A DNA stretch of 64,000 bases from Virgibacillus_F flavescens (GCF_050574275.1 NZ_CP192260.1:2170001-2234000); one strand, 5' to 3'; counted from the stretch's first letter, positions 8,383 through 18,026 are shown. Program-made: numbers and translations. The notes: a model not told the origin generated them from the sequence alone.

Positions 8383-9414
8383 ATGTTAACGGAAAGACAG
8401 CTATTGATCTTACAAGTCATTATTGATGATTTCATTCAGACAGCACAACCAGTGGGTTCGCGTGTGTTATCGAAGATGGATAGTATATCATTTAGTTCTG
8501 CGACGATTCGCAATGTGATGGCAGATCTGGAAGATTTGGGCTATCTGCAGAAAACGCACTCTTCGTCTGGAAGAATTCCATCTGAAAAAGGTTATCGATT
8601 CTACGTAGATCATCTGGTATCTGCTGGAGGGATTTCAGATGACGTCAATATCATGAAGCATGTGATCCAAGATGGGATTTTTGAATTTGAACAAATCGTT
8701 CAAAAATCTGCAAAAGTGCTATCTGATTTAACTAATTACACCTCCATTATTTTAGGTCCGGAAGTATTTGAAACAAAGTTGAAACAAATGCAAATTGTAA
8801 CTTTGTCAGATCATACTGCCGTGGCAATCCTGATTACCAATACTGGACATGTAGAGCATCGATCGTTTACGATTCCTGGCGAAATGCAGGCATCAGATCT
8901 TGAAAAAATGGTTAACATTTTAAACGATCGTTTGCGTGGGGTTCCCATCATTCATCTGCATGATAAGTTGAATACAGAAATTGTTTCACTAATGAAGTTA
9001 TACGTGAATGATTTTGAACGATCTTATGATTATTTAAAATCTGCTTTCTTCAGTGAACAACCTGTAAAGCTATACTTTGGAGGAAAAACGAACATTTTAA
9101 TGCAGCCTGAGTTTAAGGATATTGAAAAGATTCGCTCTTTCTATTCGATGATGGAAAAGGAAGATGAGATCGCCAATATGCTCAAAACAACTACAGAAGG
9201 TATTAATGTATCGATTGGTAATGAAAACAAAGTAGATGCTATTAAGGATTGCAGCTTAATTACAGCTTCCTATCATCTGGGAGAAAATCAACTGGGAACA
9301 ATAGCATTACTAGGTCCCACTCGGATGGAATACAGAAAAGTAATTACGCTGTTGAATGCGTTGTCTAATGAAATGACTGAAGCGCTATACATGTGGTATA
9401 AAAACAACGAATAA
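8383..9414 (+). CDS. hrcA: Heat-inducible transcription repressor HrcA
   Basis: The 343-residue protein is HrcA, the repressor that binds CIRCE and whose activity depends on GroEL in B. subtilis. The N-terminal winged-helix region (MLTERQLLILQVIIDDFIQ, with SATIRNVMADLEDLGYL near residues 38-54) is followed by the large dimerisation domain. The ATG at 8383 has GAGGTGAT upstream; an in-frame GTG at 8362 lies inside the CIRCE right arm and is rejected. It is the first gene of hrcA-grpE-dnaK-dnaJ and so represses itself. Confidence 0.97.
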   Translation: MLTERQLLILQVIIDDFIQTAQPVGSRVLSKMDSISFSSATIRNVMADLEDLGYLQKTHSSSGRIPSEKGYRFYVDHLVSAGGISDDVNIMKHVIQDGIFEFEQIVQKSAKVLSDLTNYTSIILGPEVFETKLKQMQIVTLSDHTAVAILITNTGHVEHRSFTIPGEMQASDLEKMVNILNDRLRGVPIIHLHDKLNTEIVSLMKLYVNDFERSYDYLKSAFFSEQPVKLYFGGKTNILMQPEFKDIEKIRSFYSMMEKEDEIANMLKTTTEGINVSIGNENKVDAIKDCSLITASYHLGENQLGTIALLGPTRMEYRKVITLLNALSNEMTEALYMWYKNNE

Positions 9415-9441
9415 TTTCTTGTCTTACTATATGTATACTAT

Positions 9442-9462
9442 GGTGGGAGCAACTTTCCCATC
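9442..9462 (+). promoter_or_regulatory. Stem-loop between hrcA and grpE
   Basis: GGTGGGA and TCCCATC form a seven-base stem (one G-T pair). In B. subtilis the dnaK operon mRNA is processed between hrcA and grpE; this hairpin is placed to do the same, and a weak extended -10 (TGGTATAGT, 9500-9508) follows. Confidence 0.45.
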
Positions 9463-9544
9463 GCTTCTTTATGTATTAGTTTATTTCAGTAGCTTTTAAT
9501 GGTATAGTCTTAAATGGCGAATTTTTCATAGGAGGTGTGAAGTT

Positions 9545-10117
9545 ATGGAAGAAGAAAACAAAAATAATACTGCAACAGAAGATGTTACAGAAAATGTTGA
9601 ACCGGAGGATATGGAAATAAACGATCCGGAAGAACATCTTGGTTCAGATGAAAGTAAAATGGAAACACTCAAAGAAGAGATAAATAAATTAACACAAGAA
9701 AAAGATGAAAACTATCAAAAGATGCTTCGTATTCAAGCTGAATTTGATAACTATAAAAAACGTACGCTTAAGGATAGGGAATCAGCGAATAAATATAAAT
9801 CACAGGATTTAGTAAATGAATTGCTTCCTGCTATAGACAACTTTGAGCGTGCTCTTCAGGTAGATGTATCAGAAGCCCAAGAGAGTTTTGTAGAGGGAAT
9901 TTCGATGGTCTATCGAATGTTAAAAGATGCGCTTCAATCACAAAACGTAGTGGAAATCGAAACAGTAGGGAAAGAATTTGACCCTAATCTTCATCACGCT
10001 GTTATGCAAATTGAAGATGAAGAGTTGGAAGCTAATACAGTAGTTGAAGAAATGCAAAAAGGATACATGCTTAATGATCGTGTAATTCGACCAGCTATGG
10101 TCAAAGTAAATAAATAA
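9545..10117 (+). CDS. grpE: Nucleotide exchange factor GrpE
   Basis: The 190-residue protein is GrpE, which releases ADP from DnaK. The N-terminus is acidic and disordered (EEENKNNTATEDVTEN), followed by a long coiled coil (about residues 35-90, with the conserved EFDNYKKRT stretch) and the C-terminal beta domain ending with GYMLNDRVIRPAMVKV, a hallmark of the family. AGGAGGTG precedes the ATG. dnaK begins 36 bases downstream, so the two are cotranscribed. Confidence 0.97.
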   Translation: MEEENKNNTATEDVTENVEPEDMEINDPEEHLGSDESKMETLKEEINKLTQEKDENYQKMLRIQAEFDNYKKRTLKDRESANKYKSQDLVNELLPAIDNFERALQVDVSEAQESFVEGISMVYRMLKDALQSQNVVEIETVGKEFDPNLHHAVMQIEDEELEANTVVEEMQKGYMLNDRVIRPAMVKVNK

Positions 10118-10153
10118 TTGATTTTGGTAAAGAAGTGAAGGAGGAAATGAACA

Positions 10154-12004
10154 ATGGGAAAAATAATTGGTATTGATTTAGGAACAACAAATTCATGTGT
10201 ATCAGTAATGGAAGGTGGAGAAGCGGTAGTTATTCCGAATCCGGAAGGAAACCGTACAACACCTTCAGTAGTTGCATTTAAAAATGGTGAACGTCAAGTA
10301 GGGGAAGTAGCTAAAAGACAGGCTATAACAAACCCTAATACTATTCAGTCCATCAAGCGTCATATGGGTACTGACTATAGCGTGAAGATTGACGATAAAG
10401 AATATACTCCACAGGAAGTTTCTGCTATAATCCTGCAGCACATTAAGTCATATGCAGAAGATTATTTAGGTGACAAAGTTGAGAAAGCTGTAATTACAGT
10501 TCCAGCTTATTTTAATGACGCGGAACGTCAAGCTACTAAAGACGCTGGTAAAATTGCTGGTCTTGAAGTAGAACGTATTATTAACGAACCAACTGCAGCG
10601 GCATTAGCATATGGTATTGATAAGGATGACCAGGATCAGACAATCCTTGTTTATGACTTGGGTGGAGGTACGTTTGACGTATCAATCCTTGATATTGGAG
10701 ACGGAACATTTGAAGTAGTTTCAACTGCTGGTGATAATCGCCTTGGTGGTGACGACTTTGATGAAGTAATTATCAAGCACATGGTAGCTGAATTTAAAAA
10801 AGAAAATGGAATTGATCTTTCAAAAGACAAAATGGCAACTCAGCGATTAAAAGACGCAGCTGAAAAAGCTAAAAAAGATCTTTCTGGTGTTGCGCAAACA
10901 CAAATTTCTTTACCGTTCATTACTGCTGGTGATGCAGGTCCATTACACCTAGAAATGAATTTAACGCGTGCTAAATTCGAAGAGTTATCTTCAGATCTTG
11001 TAGAGCGCACAATGGTTCCTACTCGAAAAGCACTTAAAGATGCTGGATTAACTTCAAGCAAGATCCATAAAGTTATTCTAGTCGGTGGATCAACACGTAT
11101 TCCAGCTGTAAAAGAAGCTATTAAACGCGAAACAGGAAAAGATCCTTCACAAGGAGTCAACCCAGACGAGGTTGTAGCACTTGGTGCAGCAATCCAAGGC
11201 GGAGTACTTCAAGGTGATGTGAAAGACGTTGTGTTATTAGATGTTACACCGCTATCTCTAGGAATCGAAACAATGGGAAGCGTTACGACTAAACTAATCG
11301 AACGTAATACCACAATTCCTACTAGTCATTCACAGACATTCTCAACTGCAGCAGATAACCAAACTGCAGTGGATATTCACGTATTACAAGGTGAACGCGA
11401 GATGGCTACTGACAACAAAACACTTGGCCGTTTCCAGTTAACAGATATTCCACCAGCACCACGTGGAGTTCCGCAAATCGAAGTATCTTTTGATATCGAT
11501 GCAAACGGAATTGTAAATGTACGTGCGAAAGACTTAGGAACGAACAAAGAGCAGTCTATTACAATCAAATCATCATCTGGTTTATCTGATGAAGAAGTTG
11601 AAAAGATGGTTAAAGATGCGGAAGAAAATGCGGAAAGTGATAAAAAACGCCGTGAAGAAATTGAACTACGCAATGAAGCTGATCAGCTTATCTTTACAAC
11701 AGATAAAACAATTAAAGACTTAGGCGAAAAGGTTTCTGATGAAGAGAAAGAGAAAGCAGAAGCTGCTAAAGAAGAGTTGAAAACTGCTATTGAGTCTGAC
11801 GATTTAGAGGAAATTAAAGCTAAAAAAGAAGCACTTCAAGAGCAGGTTCAACAATTATCCGTTAAACTTTACGAGCAAATGCAGCAGGATGCAGAAGCTC
11901 AACAAGGAGAAGAAGGCGGAGCTGATGCGAAAGCTGATGATGTAGAAGATGCAGATTATGAAGAAGTGAACGAAGAAGATAAAGATAACGAAGATAAAAA
12001 ATAA
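10154..12004 (+). CDS. dnaK: Molecular chaperone DnaK (Hsp70)
   Basis: The 616-residue Hsp70 opens with GKIIGIDLGTTNSCV (phosphate loop 1) and has the second phosphate loop VYDLGGGTFDVSI near residue 170. The gap of about 24 residues near position 80, which distinguishes Gram-positive DnaK from Gram-negative forms, fits the length. The substrate-binding beta domain (DVTPLSLGIET) and helical lid follow, ending in an acidic tail (DADYEEVNEEDK). It refolds proteins with DnaJ and GrpE. The start follows AAGGAGGAAATGAAC. A terminator-like hairpin comes between dnaK and dnaJ. Confidence 0.98.
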   Translation: MGKIIGIDLGTTNSCVSVMEGGEAVVIPNPEGNRTTPSVVAFKNGERQVGEVAKRQAITNPNTIQSIKRHMGTDYSVKIDDKEYTPQEVSAIILQHIKSYAEDYLGDKVEKAVITVPAYFNDAERQATKDAGKIAGLEVERIINEPTAAALAYGIDKDDQDQTILVYDLGGGTFDVSILDIGDGTFEVVSTAGDNRLGGDDFDEVIIKHMVAEFKKENGIDLSKDKMATQRLKDAAEKAKKDLSGVAQTQISLPFITAGDAGPLHLEMNLTRAKFEELSSDLVERTMVPTRKALKDAGLTSSKIHKVILVGGSTRIPAVKEAIKRETGKDPSQGVNPDEVVALGAAIQGGVLQGDVKDVVLLDVTPLSLGIETMGSVTTKLIERNTTIPTSHSQTFSTAADNQTAVDIHVLQGEREMATDNKTLGRFQLTDIPPAPRGVPQIEVSFDIDANGIVNVRAKDLGTNKEQSITIKSSSGLSDEEVEKMVKDAEENAESDKKRREEIELRNEADQLIFTTDKTIKDLGEKVSDEEKEKAEAAKEELKTAIESDDLEEIKAKKEALQEQVQQLSVKLYEQMQQDAEAQQGEEGGADAKADDVEDADYEEVNEEDKDNEDKK

Positions 12005-12019
12005 TAAGTATAATCCAAA

Positions 12020-12055
12020 AGTCAAAGTCAGGATTTCCTTGGCTTTGGCTTTTTT
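12020..12055 (+). terminator. Terminator-like hairpin between dnaK and dnaJ
   Basis: AGTCAAAGTCAGG pairs with CCTTGGCTTTGGCT with several G-T pairs and is followed by six T. It would lower dnaJ relative to dnaK expression. Confidence 0.75.
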
Positions 12056-12110
12056 ACTTGAAAAATGATATGATAAAATTTATGCAATAGTTCGGGAGAG
12101 TGAATTACAA

Positions 12111-13229
12111 GTGAGTAAACGTGATTATTATGATGTGCTTGGAATAGGTAAAGATGCTTCAAAAGATGAAATTAAAAAGTCTTACCGTAAATTAGCACGA
12201 AAGTTTCATCCAGATGTAAATAAAGAAGAAGATTCTGCAGATAAATTTAAAGAAGCAAAAGAAGCATACGAAGTGCTTAGTGACGAACAAAAACGCGCTC
12301 AATACGATCAGTTCGGTCACTCAGGTCCACAAAGTCAAGGATTCGGTGGGGGAGCGCAAGACTTCTCAGGATTTGGAGATATATTTGATATGTTCTTTGG
12401 CGGTGGTGGACGTCGTCGTGATCCAAATGCACCCCAACAAGGTTCTGATTTACAGTATGCAATGACATTAGGCTTTGAAGAGGCTATATTTGGAAAAGAA
12501 ACGGATGTTACTATTCCAAAAGAAGAGACATGTGATACGTGTTCAGGATCAGGTGCGAAGCCTGGTACGAAAGTAAATACATGTTCTCACTGTAATGGTT
12601 CGGGACAATTAAACACCGAACAGAACACACCGTTTGGGCGTGTTGTTAATAAGCGAGTGTGTCATTATTGTAGTGGAACTGGGAAAGAGATTCCGGAAAA
12701 ATGTACTACATGTAGCGGTACTGGCAGAGTACAAAAAAATAAAAAAATCCACATCTCAATTCCTGCGGGTATAGATGAAGGTCAGCAGATTCGGGTTCCA
12801 GGTAAAGGTGAAGCTGGGATAAATGGTGGACCATCCGGCGATTTATATGTCGTAATTCAGATTAAACCACACGAATTTTTCGAGCGTGAAGGGGACCACA
12901 TATATTGTGAGCTGCCACTTACCTTTGCACAAGCTTCCTTAGGCGATGAAATGGAAGTTCCTACTGTCCACGGTAAAGTTATGCTGAAAATTCCCGCTGG
13001 AACACAAACAGGTAAAACTTTTCGTTTAAAAGGAAAAGGTGCGCCTAATGTTCGAGGGTATGGGCAAGGTGATCAGCATATTAAAGTTAGAGTTATTACG
13101 CCTTCTAAATTATCAGACCGTCAAAGAGAGCTAATGAGAGAATTCAATGACATTGAAGGTAATAAATCGCTCGAGGAACAGGACGGATCATTTTTCCAGC
13201 GTTTCAAAAAAGCTTTTAAAGGTGAATAA
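12111..13229 (+). CDS. dnaJ: Chaperone protein DnaJ (Hsp40)
   Basis: The 372-residue co-chaperone has an N-terminal J domain with HPD at 33-35, a Gly/Phe-rich linker (about 75-105, GFGGGAQDFSGFGDIF), four CXXCXGXG zinc motifs (CDTCSGSG, CSHCNGSG, CHYCSGTG, CTTCSGTG) and the C-terminal peptide-binding domain. It stimulates DnaK ATPase and delivers substrates. Start is GTG with GGGAGAG about ten bases upstream. It follows dnaK after a hairpin, and its stop codon overlaps a perfect palindromic terminator. Confidence 0.97.
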   Translation: MSKRDYYDVLGIGKDASKDEIKKSYRKLARKFHPDVNKEEDSADKFKEAKEAYEVLSDEQKRAQYDQFGHSGPQSQGFGGGAQDFSGFGDIFDMFFGGGGRRRDPNAPQQGSDLQYAMTLGFEEAIFGKETDVTIPKEETCDTCSGSGAKPGTKVNTCSHCNGSGQLNTEQNTPFGRVVNKRVCHYCSGTGKEIPEKCTTCSGTGRVQKNKKIHISIPAGIDEGQQIRVPGKGEAGINGGPSGDLYVVIQIKPHEFFEREGDHIYCELPLTFAQASLGDEMEVPTVHGKVMLKIPAGTQTGKTFRLKGKGAPNVRGYGQGDQHIKVRVITPSKLSDRQRELMREFNDIEGNKSLEEQDGSFFQRFKKAFKGE

Positions 13230-13256
13230 CGGTGTTAGTACTAACACCGTTTACAT
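13228..13256 (+). terminator. Perfect palindrome terminator after dnaJ
   Basis: A 24-base exact palindrome (AACGGTGTTAGT and its complement) spans 13228-13251 with a moderately T-rich tail, starting within the dnaJ stop codon. Confidence 0.7.
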
Positions 13257-13282
13257 ATTTTCTAAGAAATGAGTGGATCTAA

Positions 13283-14233
13283 TTGAAATGGTCGGAAATT
13301 TGCGTGCATACAACTAACGAAGCAATAGAACCAATTTCGAATATACTTCATGAAACTGGTTCTAGTGGCGTAGTGATTGAAGATCCTTTAGATTTAATTA
13401 CAGAACGGGAAGATAAGTTTGGCGAAATTTATGAACTAAATAAAGATGAATACCCTGAAGAGGGTGTTTATATAAAAGCTTACCTACCAATGAATAGTTT
13501 TCTCGGCGAAACTGTGGACGAGATTAAACAAGCGATAAACAACTTATTGTTATACGATATCGATTTAGGCAGAAACACAATTACATTAAGTGAAATTAAT
13601 GAAGAAGAATGGGCAACTGCCTGGAAGAAATACTATAAGCCTGTCAAGATATCAGGTAAAATTACAATTACACCAACTTGGGAAGACTACACACCAGTAT
13701 CCGATGAAGAAATAGTTCTCGAATTAGATCCCGGAATGGCGTTTGGAACGGGTACACACCCTACTACTGTATTAAGTATTCAGGGAATTGAACGCTTTAT
13801 AAAAGAAGACGATAAAGTAATTGATGTGGGCTGTGGTTCTGGTGTTCTAAGTATCGCTTCTGTTTTGCTTGGTGCAAAAGACGTTTATGCTTATGATCTG
13901 GACGAAATTGCGGTTAAAAGCACTAAACTAAACGCTAAACTGAATAAAGTGGACAAACAAATTACAACGAAGCAAAACAATTTGCTGGATAATGTCAACA
14001 AACAAGCGGATTTAATTGTATCCAATATATTAGCTGAGATTATTGTACGTTTTGTAAAAGAGGCATGGGATAATTTAAAAGAAAATGGATTATTTATTAC
14101 TTCTGGAATAATTCAGGCTAAAAAAGAATTAGTCAAAACGGAGTTACAGCAAAATGGTTTTACAATTATTGAAGTTAACGAAATGGAAGACTGGGTTTCT
14201 ATAGTTGCGAAGAAAAGTGAAAGTGTCCGGTAA
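13283..14233 (+). CDS. prmA: Ribosomal protein L11 methyltransferase
   Basis: The 316-residue protein is PrmA, a SAM-dependent enzyme that methylates ribosomal protein L11. The N-terminal L11-binding region (MKWSEICVHTTNEA) precedes a Rossmann methyltransferase domain with motif I VIDVGCGSGVLSIAS at about residues 180-194 and SNILAEIIV, the NxxA-type active-site stretch, near 250. Start is TTG at 13283, matching the family N-terminus. Placement after dnaJ and before rsmE and mtaB is the standard Bacillus order. Confidence 0.95.
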   Translation: MKWSEICVHTTNEAIEPISNILHETGSSGVVIEDPLDLITEREDKFGEIYELNKDEYPEEGVYIKAYLPMNSFLGETVDEIKQAINNLLLYDIDLGRNTITLSEINEEEWATAWKKYYKPVKISGKITITPTWEDYTPVSDEEIVLELDPGMAFGTGTHPTTVLSIQGIERFIKEDDKVIDVGCGSGVLSIASVLLGAKDVYAYDLDEIAVKSTKLNAKLNKVDKQITTKQNNLLDNVNKQADLIVSNILAEIIVRFVKEAWDNLKENGLFITSGIIQAKKELVKTELQQNGFTIIEVNEMEDWVSIVAKKSESVR

Positions 14234-14299
14234 CAGAAATAATGAATAGACTTTTAGATCTGCAGAAAGTGCAGTTAATGAAAGAAGTAGGTGTTGCGA

Positions 14300-15058
14300 A
14301 TGCAACGTTATTTTGTCCCGGAAGATCAGTGGGAAAATAACAATTTAATCATTTCAGGGGACGATGCACATCATATTACTCGAGTTATGCGAGGTAACAC
14401 CGGGGATAAGCTGATATGTAATCATCCGAATGGTTATGCGGTACTCGGTGAAATAACATCCCTAGAGCAGGAACGAGTTTCAGTTTTAATTCTGGAAAGC
14501 ATCGAAGAGTCCGTGGAGCTGCCTGTATCTGTAACTATTGCACAAGGGTTGCCTAAAGGCGATAAGTTAGAACATGTTTTACAAAAAGGAACAGAACTTG
14601 GTGCATTCAAGTTCATTCCTTTTTCTGCAGATAGATCTATCGTTAAATGGGACGAAAAAAAAGCATCGAAAAAAATGTTCAGGTTTGCTAAAATTGTTAA
14701 AGAAGCCAGTGAACAAAGCCATCGAAATCGTATTCCGGATGTTACTCCAGTTATGAAAATTGAACAATTAATTGCGGAGAGCAAAGAGTATGATGTGAAA
14801 ATTTTTGCTTACGAGGAAGAGGCGAAAACAAAAGAATTTGTCTCTTTTGCTTCAGTTATTAACCAATTAAAATCGGACCAACGAATAATCGTTTGCATTG
14901 GCCCTGAAGGTGGATTTTCTGATATGGAAGTTTCATTATTAAAAGAAAATAACTTCAAATCTGTTCGATTGGGTCCAAGGATACTGCGAACTGAAACTGC
15001 TTCGTTATATGTATTAGCAAGTATATCTTATCAATTAGAAGAATTGGGGTGCCAGTAA
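14300..15058 (+). CDS. rsmE: 16S rRNA (uracil1498-N3)-methyltransferase
   Basis: The 252-residue protein is RsmE (YqeU), a SPOUT-class enzyme that methylates N3 of U1498 in 16S rRNA. A PUA-like N-terminal domain (MQRYFVPEDQ, DAHHITRVMR) is followed by the knotted SAM-binding domain with CIGPEGGFSDMEV and RLGPRILRTETA. The ATG at 14300 has AGGTG upstream and fits the family start better than GTG at 14291. Its TAA overlaps the mtaB ATG by one base, indicating translational coupling. Confidence 0.95.
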   Translation: MQRYFVPEDQWENNNLIISGDDAHHITRVMRGNTGDKLICNHPNGYAVLGEITSLEQERVSVLILESIEESVELPVSVTIAQGLPKGDKLEHVLQKGTELGAFKFIPFSADRSIVKWDEKKASKKMFRFAKIVKEASEQSHRNRIPDVTPVMKIEQLIAESKEYDVKIFAYEEEAKTKEFVSFASVINQLKSDQRIIVCIGPEGGFSDMEVSLLKENNFKSVRLGPRILRTETASLYVLASISYQLEELGCQ

Positions 15059-16404
15059 TGCCAACAGTAGCCTTTCATACATTAGGTTGTAAAGTGAATC
15101 ACTATGAAACAGAAGGTATCTGGAACATGTTCAAAGCGCAGGATTATGAACGTGTTGACTTCGATCGCCAGGCAGATGTTTATGTTATTAACACATGTAC
15201 AGTTACAAATACCGGAGATAAGAAAAGCAGACAAACGATTCGACGCGCTGTCAGGAAAAATCCGGAAGCGGTTGTATGCGTTACAGGTTGTTATGCTCAA
15301 ACATCTCCAGGTGAAATAATGGAAATACCTGGTGTTGACGTAGTAGTTGGAACACAAAACCGTAAGAAAATGATTGGATATATTGAAGAACATTTAGAAA
15401 CTCGTGAGCCAGTAAATGGTGTAGAGAACATTATGAAAAACCGTGTGTTTGAAGAGATGGATGTGCCTGAATTCACGGATAGAACTCGTGCTTCACTAAA
15501 AATTCAGGAGGGCTGCAACAACTTCTGTACATTTTGTATTATTCCTTGGTCACGTGGTCTATTACGTTCCCGTGATCCAAAAGATGTGGTGACACAAGCA
15601 CAACAGCTGGTCGATGCTGGTTATAAAGAAATTGTCTTAACCGGGATCCACACTGCTGGTTATGGGGAAGATATGCAGGATTATAATTTCGCTAAGCTAC
15701 TACTTACGCTTGAAACGGAAGTTGCTGGATTAAAACGAATTCGAATTTCATCTATTGAAGCAAGTCAAATTACGGATGAAGTGATTGACGTTCTTGATAA
15801 ATCAGAAAAAATAGTACGTCATTTACACGTTCCATTACAGGCAGGATCTGATACAGTATTAGATCGCATGCGTCGTAAATATACAAGTGAATTTTATTAT
15901 CAAAAGGTCGAAAAAATTAAGAAAGCTTTACCTGGTTTAGCTATTACATCAGATGTAATTGTAGGCTTCCCTGGAGAAACGGACGAAGAGTTTATGGAAA
16001 CCTATGAATTTATTAAAAAAGTCGGTTACTCTGAATTGCATGTATTTCCATATTCTCAACGAACAGGCACTCCTGCTGCCAAAATGAAAAATCAAATTGA
16101 TGATGAAACTAAAAATAAGCGTGTTCATCAACTAATTGATTTATCTGATCAGTTAGCTAAAGAATACGCTTCAAACTTTGAGAATGAAGTGGTAGAGGTT
16201 ATACCAGAAGAACGTTCCAAAGACGAAGAGAATTCGAATATCTTAATAGGGTACTCGGACAACTATTTAAAAGTTCGTTTTGCTGGAACCGACGAAATGA
16301 TTGGCAAAATAGTTCGAGTGAAAATTACGAAAGCAGGTTATCCATACAATGATGGCACGTTCGTTCGAATTATGGATGTAGAACCAAATTCTAAGATAAT
16401 ATAA
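15058..16404 (+). CDS. mtaB: tRNA N6-threonylcarbamoyladenosine methylthiotransferase MtaB
   Basis: The 448-residue enzyme (YqeV type) makes ms2t6A at position 37 of tRNAs that read ANN codons. It has the UPF0004 N-terminal domain with three cysteines (LGCKVN, NTCTVT, VTGCYA) for one iron-sulphur cluster, the radical SAM motif CNNFCTFC near residues 147-154, and a C-terminal TRAM-like domain. The ATG at 15058 overlaps the rsmE stop and has GGGGTG upstream. A terminator follows. Confidence 0.95.
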   Translation: MPTVAFHTLGCKVNHYETEGIWNMFKAQDYERVDFDRQADVYVINTCTVTNTGDKKSRQTIRRAVRKNPEAVVCVTGCYAQTSPGEIMEIPGVDVVVGTQNRKKMIGYIEEHLETREPVNGVENIMKNRVFEEMDVPEFTDRTRASLKIQEGCNNFCTFCIIPWSRGLLRSRDPKDVVTQAQQLVDAGYKEIVLTGIHTAGYGEDMQDYNFAKLLLTLETEVAGLKRIRISSIEASQITDEVIDVLDKSEKIVRHLHVPLQAGSDTVLDRMRRKYTSEFYYQKVEKIKKALPGLAITSDVIVGFPGETDEEFMETYEFIKKVGYSELHVFPYSQRTGTPAAKMKNQIDDETKNKRVHQLIDLSDQLAKEYASNFENEVVEVIPEERSKDEENSNILIGYSDNYLKVRFAGTDEMIGKIVRVKITKAGYPYNDGTFVRIMDVEPNSKII

Positions 16405-16407
16405 CTT

Positions 16408-16443
16408 AACAAACTTGGCATTAATTTGCCAGGTTTGTTTTAA
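16408..16443 (+). terminator. Terminator after mtaB
   Basis: AACAAACTTGGCA and TGCCAGGTTTGTT pair (one G-T) and are followed by T-rich sequence. Confidence 0.83.
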
Positions 16444-16516
16444 ATTTAGCAATTTGTGTTCAATAATGCTATTATATTCAAGAGGTACGAACAACTTAAA
16501 CGAGAGGGCGTTATAT

Positions 16517-17188
16517 ATGACAAAAGATCTTGCAAAGTATATTGACCACACACAATTAAAGCCGGACACAACATTAGAAAAAATAAACAGCATTATTGCA
16601 GAAGCAAAAGAATATAAATTTGCATCAGTATGTGTAAATCCATTTTGGGTTGAGCATTGCTTTAATGAACTAAAAGAAACAAGTGTAAAGGTTTGTACAG
16701 TAATTGGATTTCCACTTGGATCAAGCACAACAGATACGAAAGTTTTTGAAACTAAAAATGCAATTGATCATGGTGCCACTGAAATTGATATGGTAATTAA
16801 TGTTGGGGCACTTAAATCAAAAAATGATTCATTCGTTGAACAGGATATAAAGGAAGTAGTTGCAGCTGCAAAAGAAAAAGCGATTGTAAAAGTAATTATC
16901 GAAACATCTTTACTATCGAACGATGAAAAAATTCGTGCATGTAAGCTTGCCAAAGCAGCTGGTGCTGACTTTGTAAAAACTTCAACAGGTTTCTCAGGTG
17001 GTGGTGCAACAGTTGAAGATATTTCATTAATGCGTAAAACTGTTGGTCCTGATATGGGTATTAAAGCATCTGGAGGAGTCCGCGACCTAGAGACGACAGA
17101 AGCTATGATTAATGCTGGCGCAACTCGAATCGGTGCGAGTGCAGGAATAGAAATACTTGCAGGGAGACAGGGTTCTTCCGATTATTAA
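16517..17188 (+). CDS. deoC: Deoxyribose-phosphate aldolase
   Basis: The 224-residue class I aldolase splits 2-deoxyribose-5-phosphate into glyceraldehyde-3-phosphate and acetaldehyde in nucleoside salvage. The Schiff-base lysine is K154 in GADFVKTSTGF; the supporting residues are D91 in EIDMVINVG and K183 in GIKASGGVRD. The ATG at 16517 is supported by the family start MTKDLAKYIDHT and a GAGAGGGCG site. No nupC or pdp gene is adjacent, so this copy is not in the usual catabolic cluster; a location near yqeV is also seen in relatives. Confidence 0.96.
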   Translation: MTKDLAKYIDHTQLKPDTTLEKINSIIAEAKEYKFASVCVNPFWVEHCFNELKETSVKVCTVIGFPLGSSTTDTKVFETKNAIDHGATEIDMVINVGALKSKNDSFVEQDIKEVVAAAKEKAIVKVIIETSLLSNDEKIRACKLAKAAGADFVKTSTGFSGGGATVEDISLMRKTVGPDMGIKASGGVRDLETTEAMINAGATRIGASAGIEILAGRQGSSDY

Positions 17189-17262
17189 ACTAGTTTGAAC
17201 GAGATGTAATCATCGATAAATCAAAAGTGTTTCAATTTAATAGTCAAAACAGTAAAAAGCAG

Positions 17263-17291
17263 TTGACCAGTATGTGACAATATATTATAAT
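17263..17291 (+). promoter_or_regulatory. Vegetative promoter of rpsU-yqeY
   Basis: TTGACC (17263-17268), 17-base spacer, perfect TATAAT (17286-17291), 68 bases before rpsU. Confidence 0.88.
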
Positions 17292-17358
17292 TAGTAAAGG
17301 CATGTTATACACATCGCCTGAATAATCCTGTTTTATCTTCGGAGGGAGGGAAATCAGT

Positions 17359-17535
17359 ATGTCAAATACAACTCGCGTTCGTAAAAATGAGTCTATAGAG
17401 GATGCTCTTCGTCGATTTAAAAAAAGTGTGTCAAAAAGTGGTACACTACAAGAATATCGTAAGCGTGAACACTATGAAAAGCCAAGCGTTAAGCGTAAAT
17501 TGAAATCGGAAGCTGCTAGAAAGCGTAAATTCTAA
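17359..17535 (+). CDS. rpsU: 30S ribosomal protein S21
   Basis: A 58-codon gene for a highly basic protein (MSNTTRVRKNESIEDALRRF, ending ARKRKF) that matches S21, a small-subunit protein involved in initiation and, in B. subtilis, in the motile state. The start has GGAGGGAGGG nine bases upstream. A strong SigA promoter precedes it, and yqeY follows after 15 bases, so the two share a transcript. Confidence 0.97.
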   Translation: MSNTTRVRKNESIEDALRRFKKSVSKSGTLQEYRKREHYEKPSVKRKLKSEAARKRKF

Positions 17536-17550
17536 AGAGGGTGCAATAGC

Positions 17551-18000
17551 ATGACATTACTAGAACAGTTAAATGCAGATATGAAACAAGCTATGAAGGA
17601 TAAAGATAAAGATAAGCTTGGAGTCATTCGAATGGTAAAAGCTTCCTTGCAGAATGAAACAATTAAGCAAGGTAAAGATACGTTATCTGAGGATGATGAA
17701 TTAACTGTATTGTCTAGAGAATTAAAGCAAAGAAAAGATTCCCTCCAAGAATTTAAGGCTGCTGGACGTGAAGATCTTGTATCAAAGCTTGATGTAGAAA
17801 TCAATATTTTACAAGCATACATGCCTAAACAGTTATCTGAACAGGAACTTGAAGAAATTGTTCAGAACACAATTCAAGAAGTTAATGCAACATCCAAAAA
17901 AGAGATGGGTAAAGTAATGAGTGCGATTATGCCTAAAGTTAAAGGTAAGGCAGATGGTTCAAGTATTAACAAACTTGTGCTTAAGCATTTAAGTAACTAA
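17551..18000 (+). CDS. yqeY: GatB/YqeY domain protein
   Basis: The 149-residue protein is the stand-alone YqeY domain, related to the C-terminal tRNA-binding domain of the amidotransferase subunit GatB. Its function is not settled; a tRNA-linked role is inferred from the fold. Sequence is helical and charged, with AYMPKQLSEQELEEIV and KEMGKVMSAIMPKVKG as family signatures. AAAGAGGGTG precedes the ATG. It forms an operon with rpsU and is closed by a strong terminator. Confidence 0.93.
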   Translation: MTLLEQLNADMKQAMKDKDKDKLGVIRMVKASLQNETIKQGKDTLSEDDELTVLSRELKQRKDSLQEFKAAGREDLVSKLDVEINILQAYMPKQLSEQELEEIVQNTIQEVNATSKKEMGKVMSAIMPKVKGKADGSSINKLVLKHLSN

Positions 18001-18026
18001 CACATCACTATACTAAAATTAAACTA

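Noticed and set aside
9500..9508. Separate grpE promoter
   Set aside because: An extended -10 is present but no -35, so it is noted only within the hrcA-grpE stem-loop entry.
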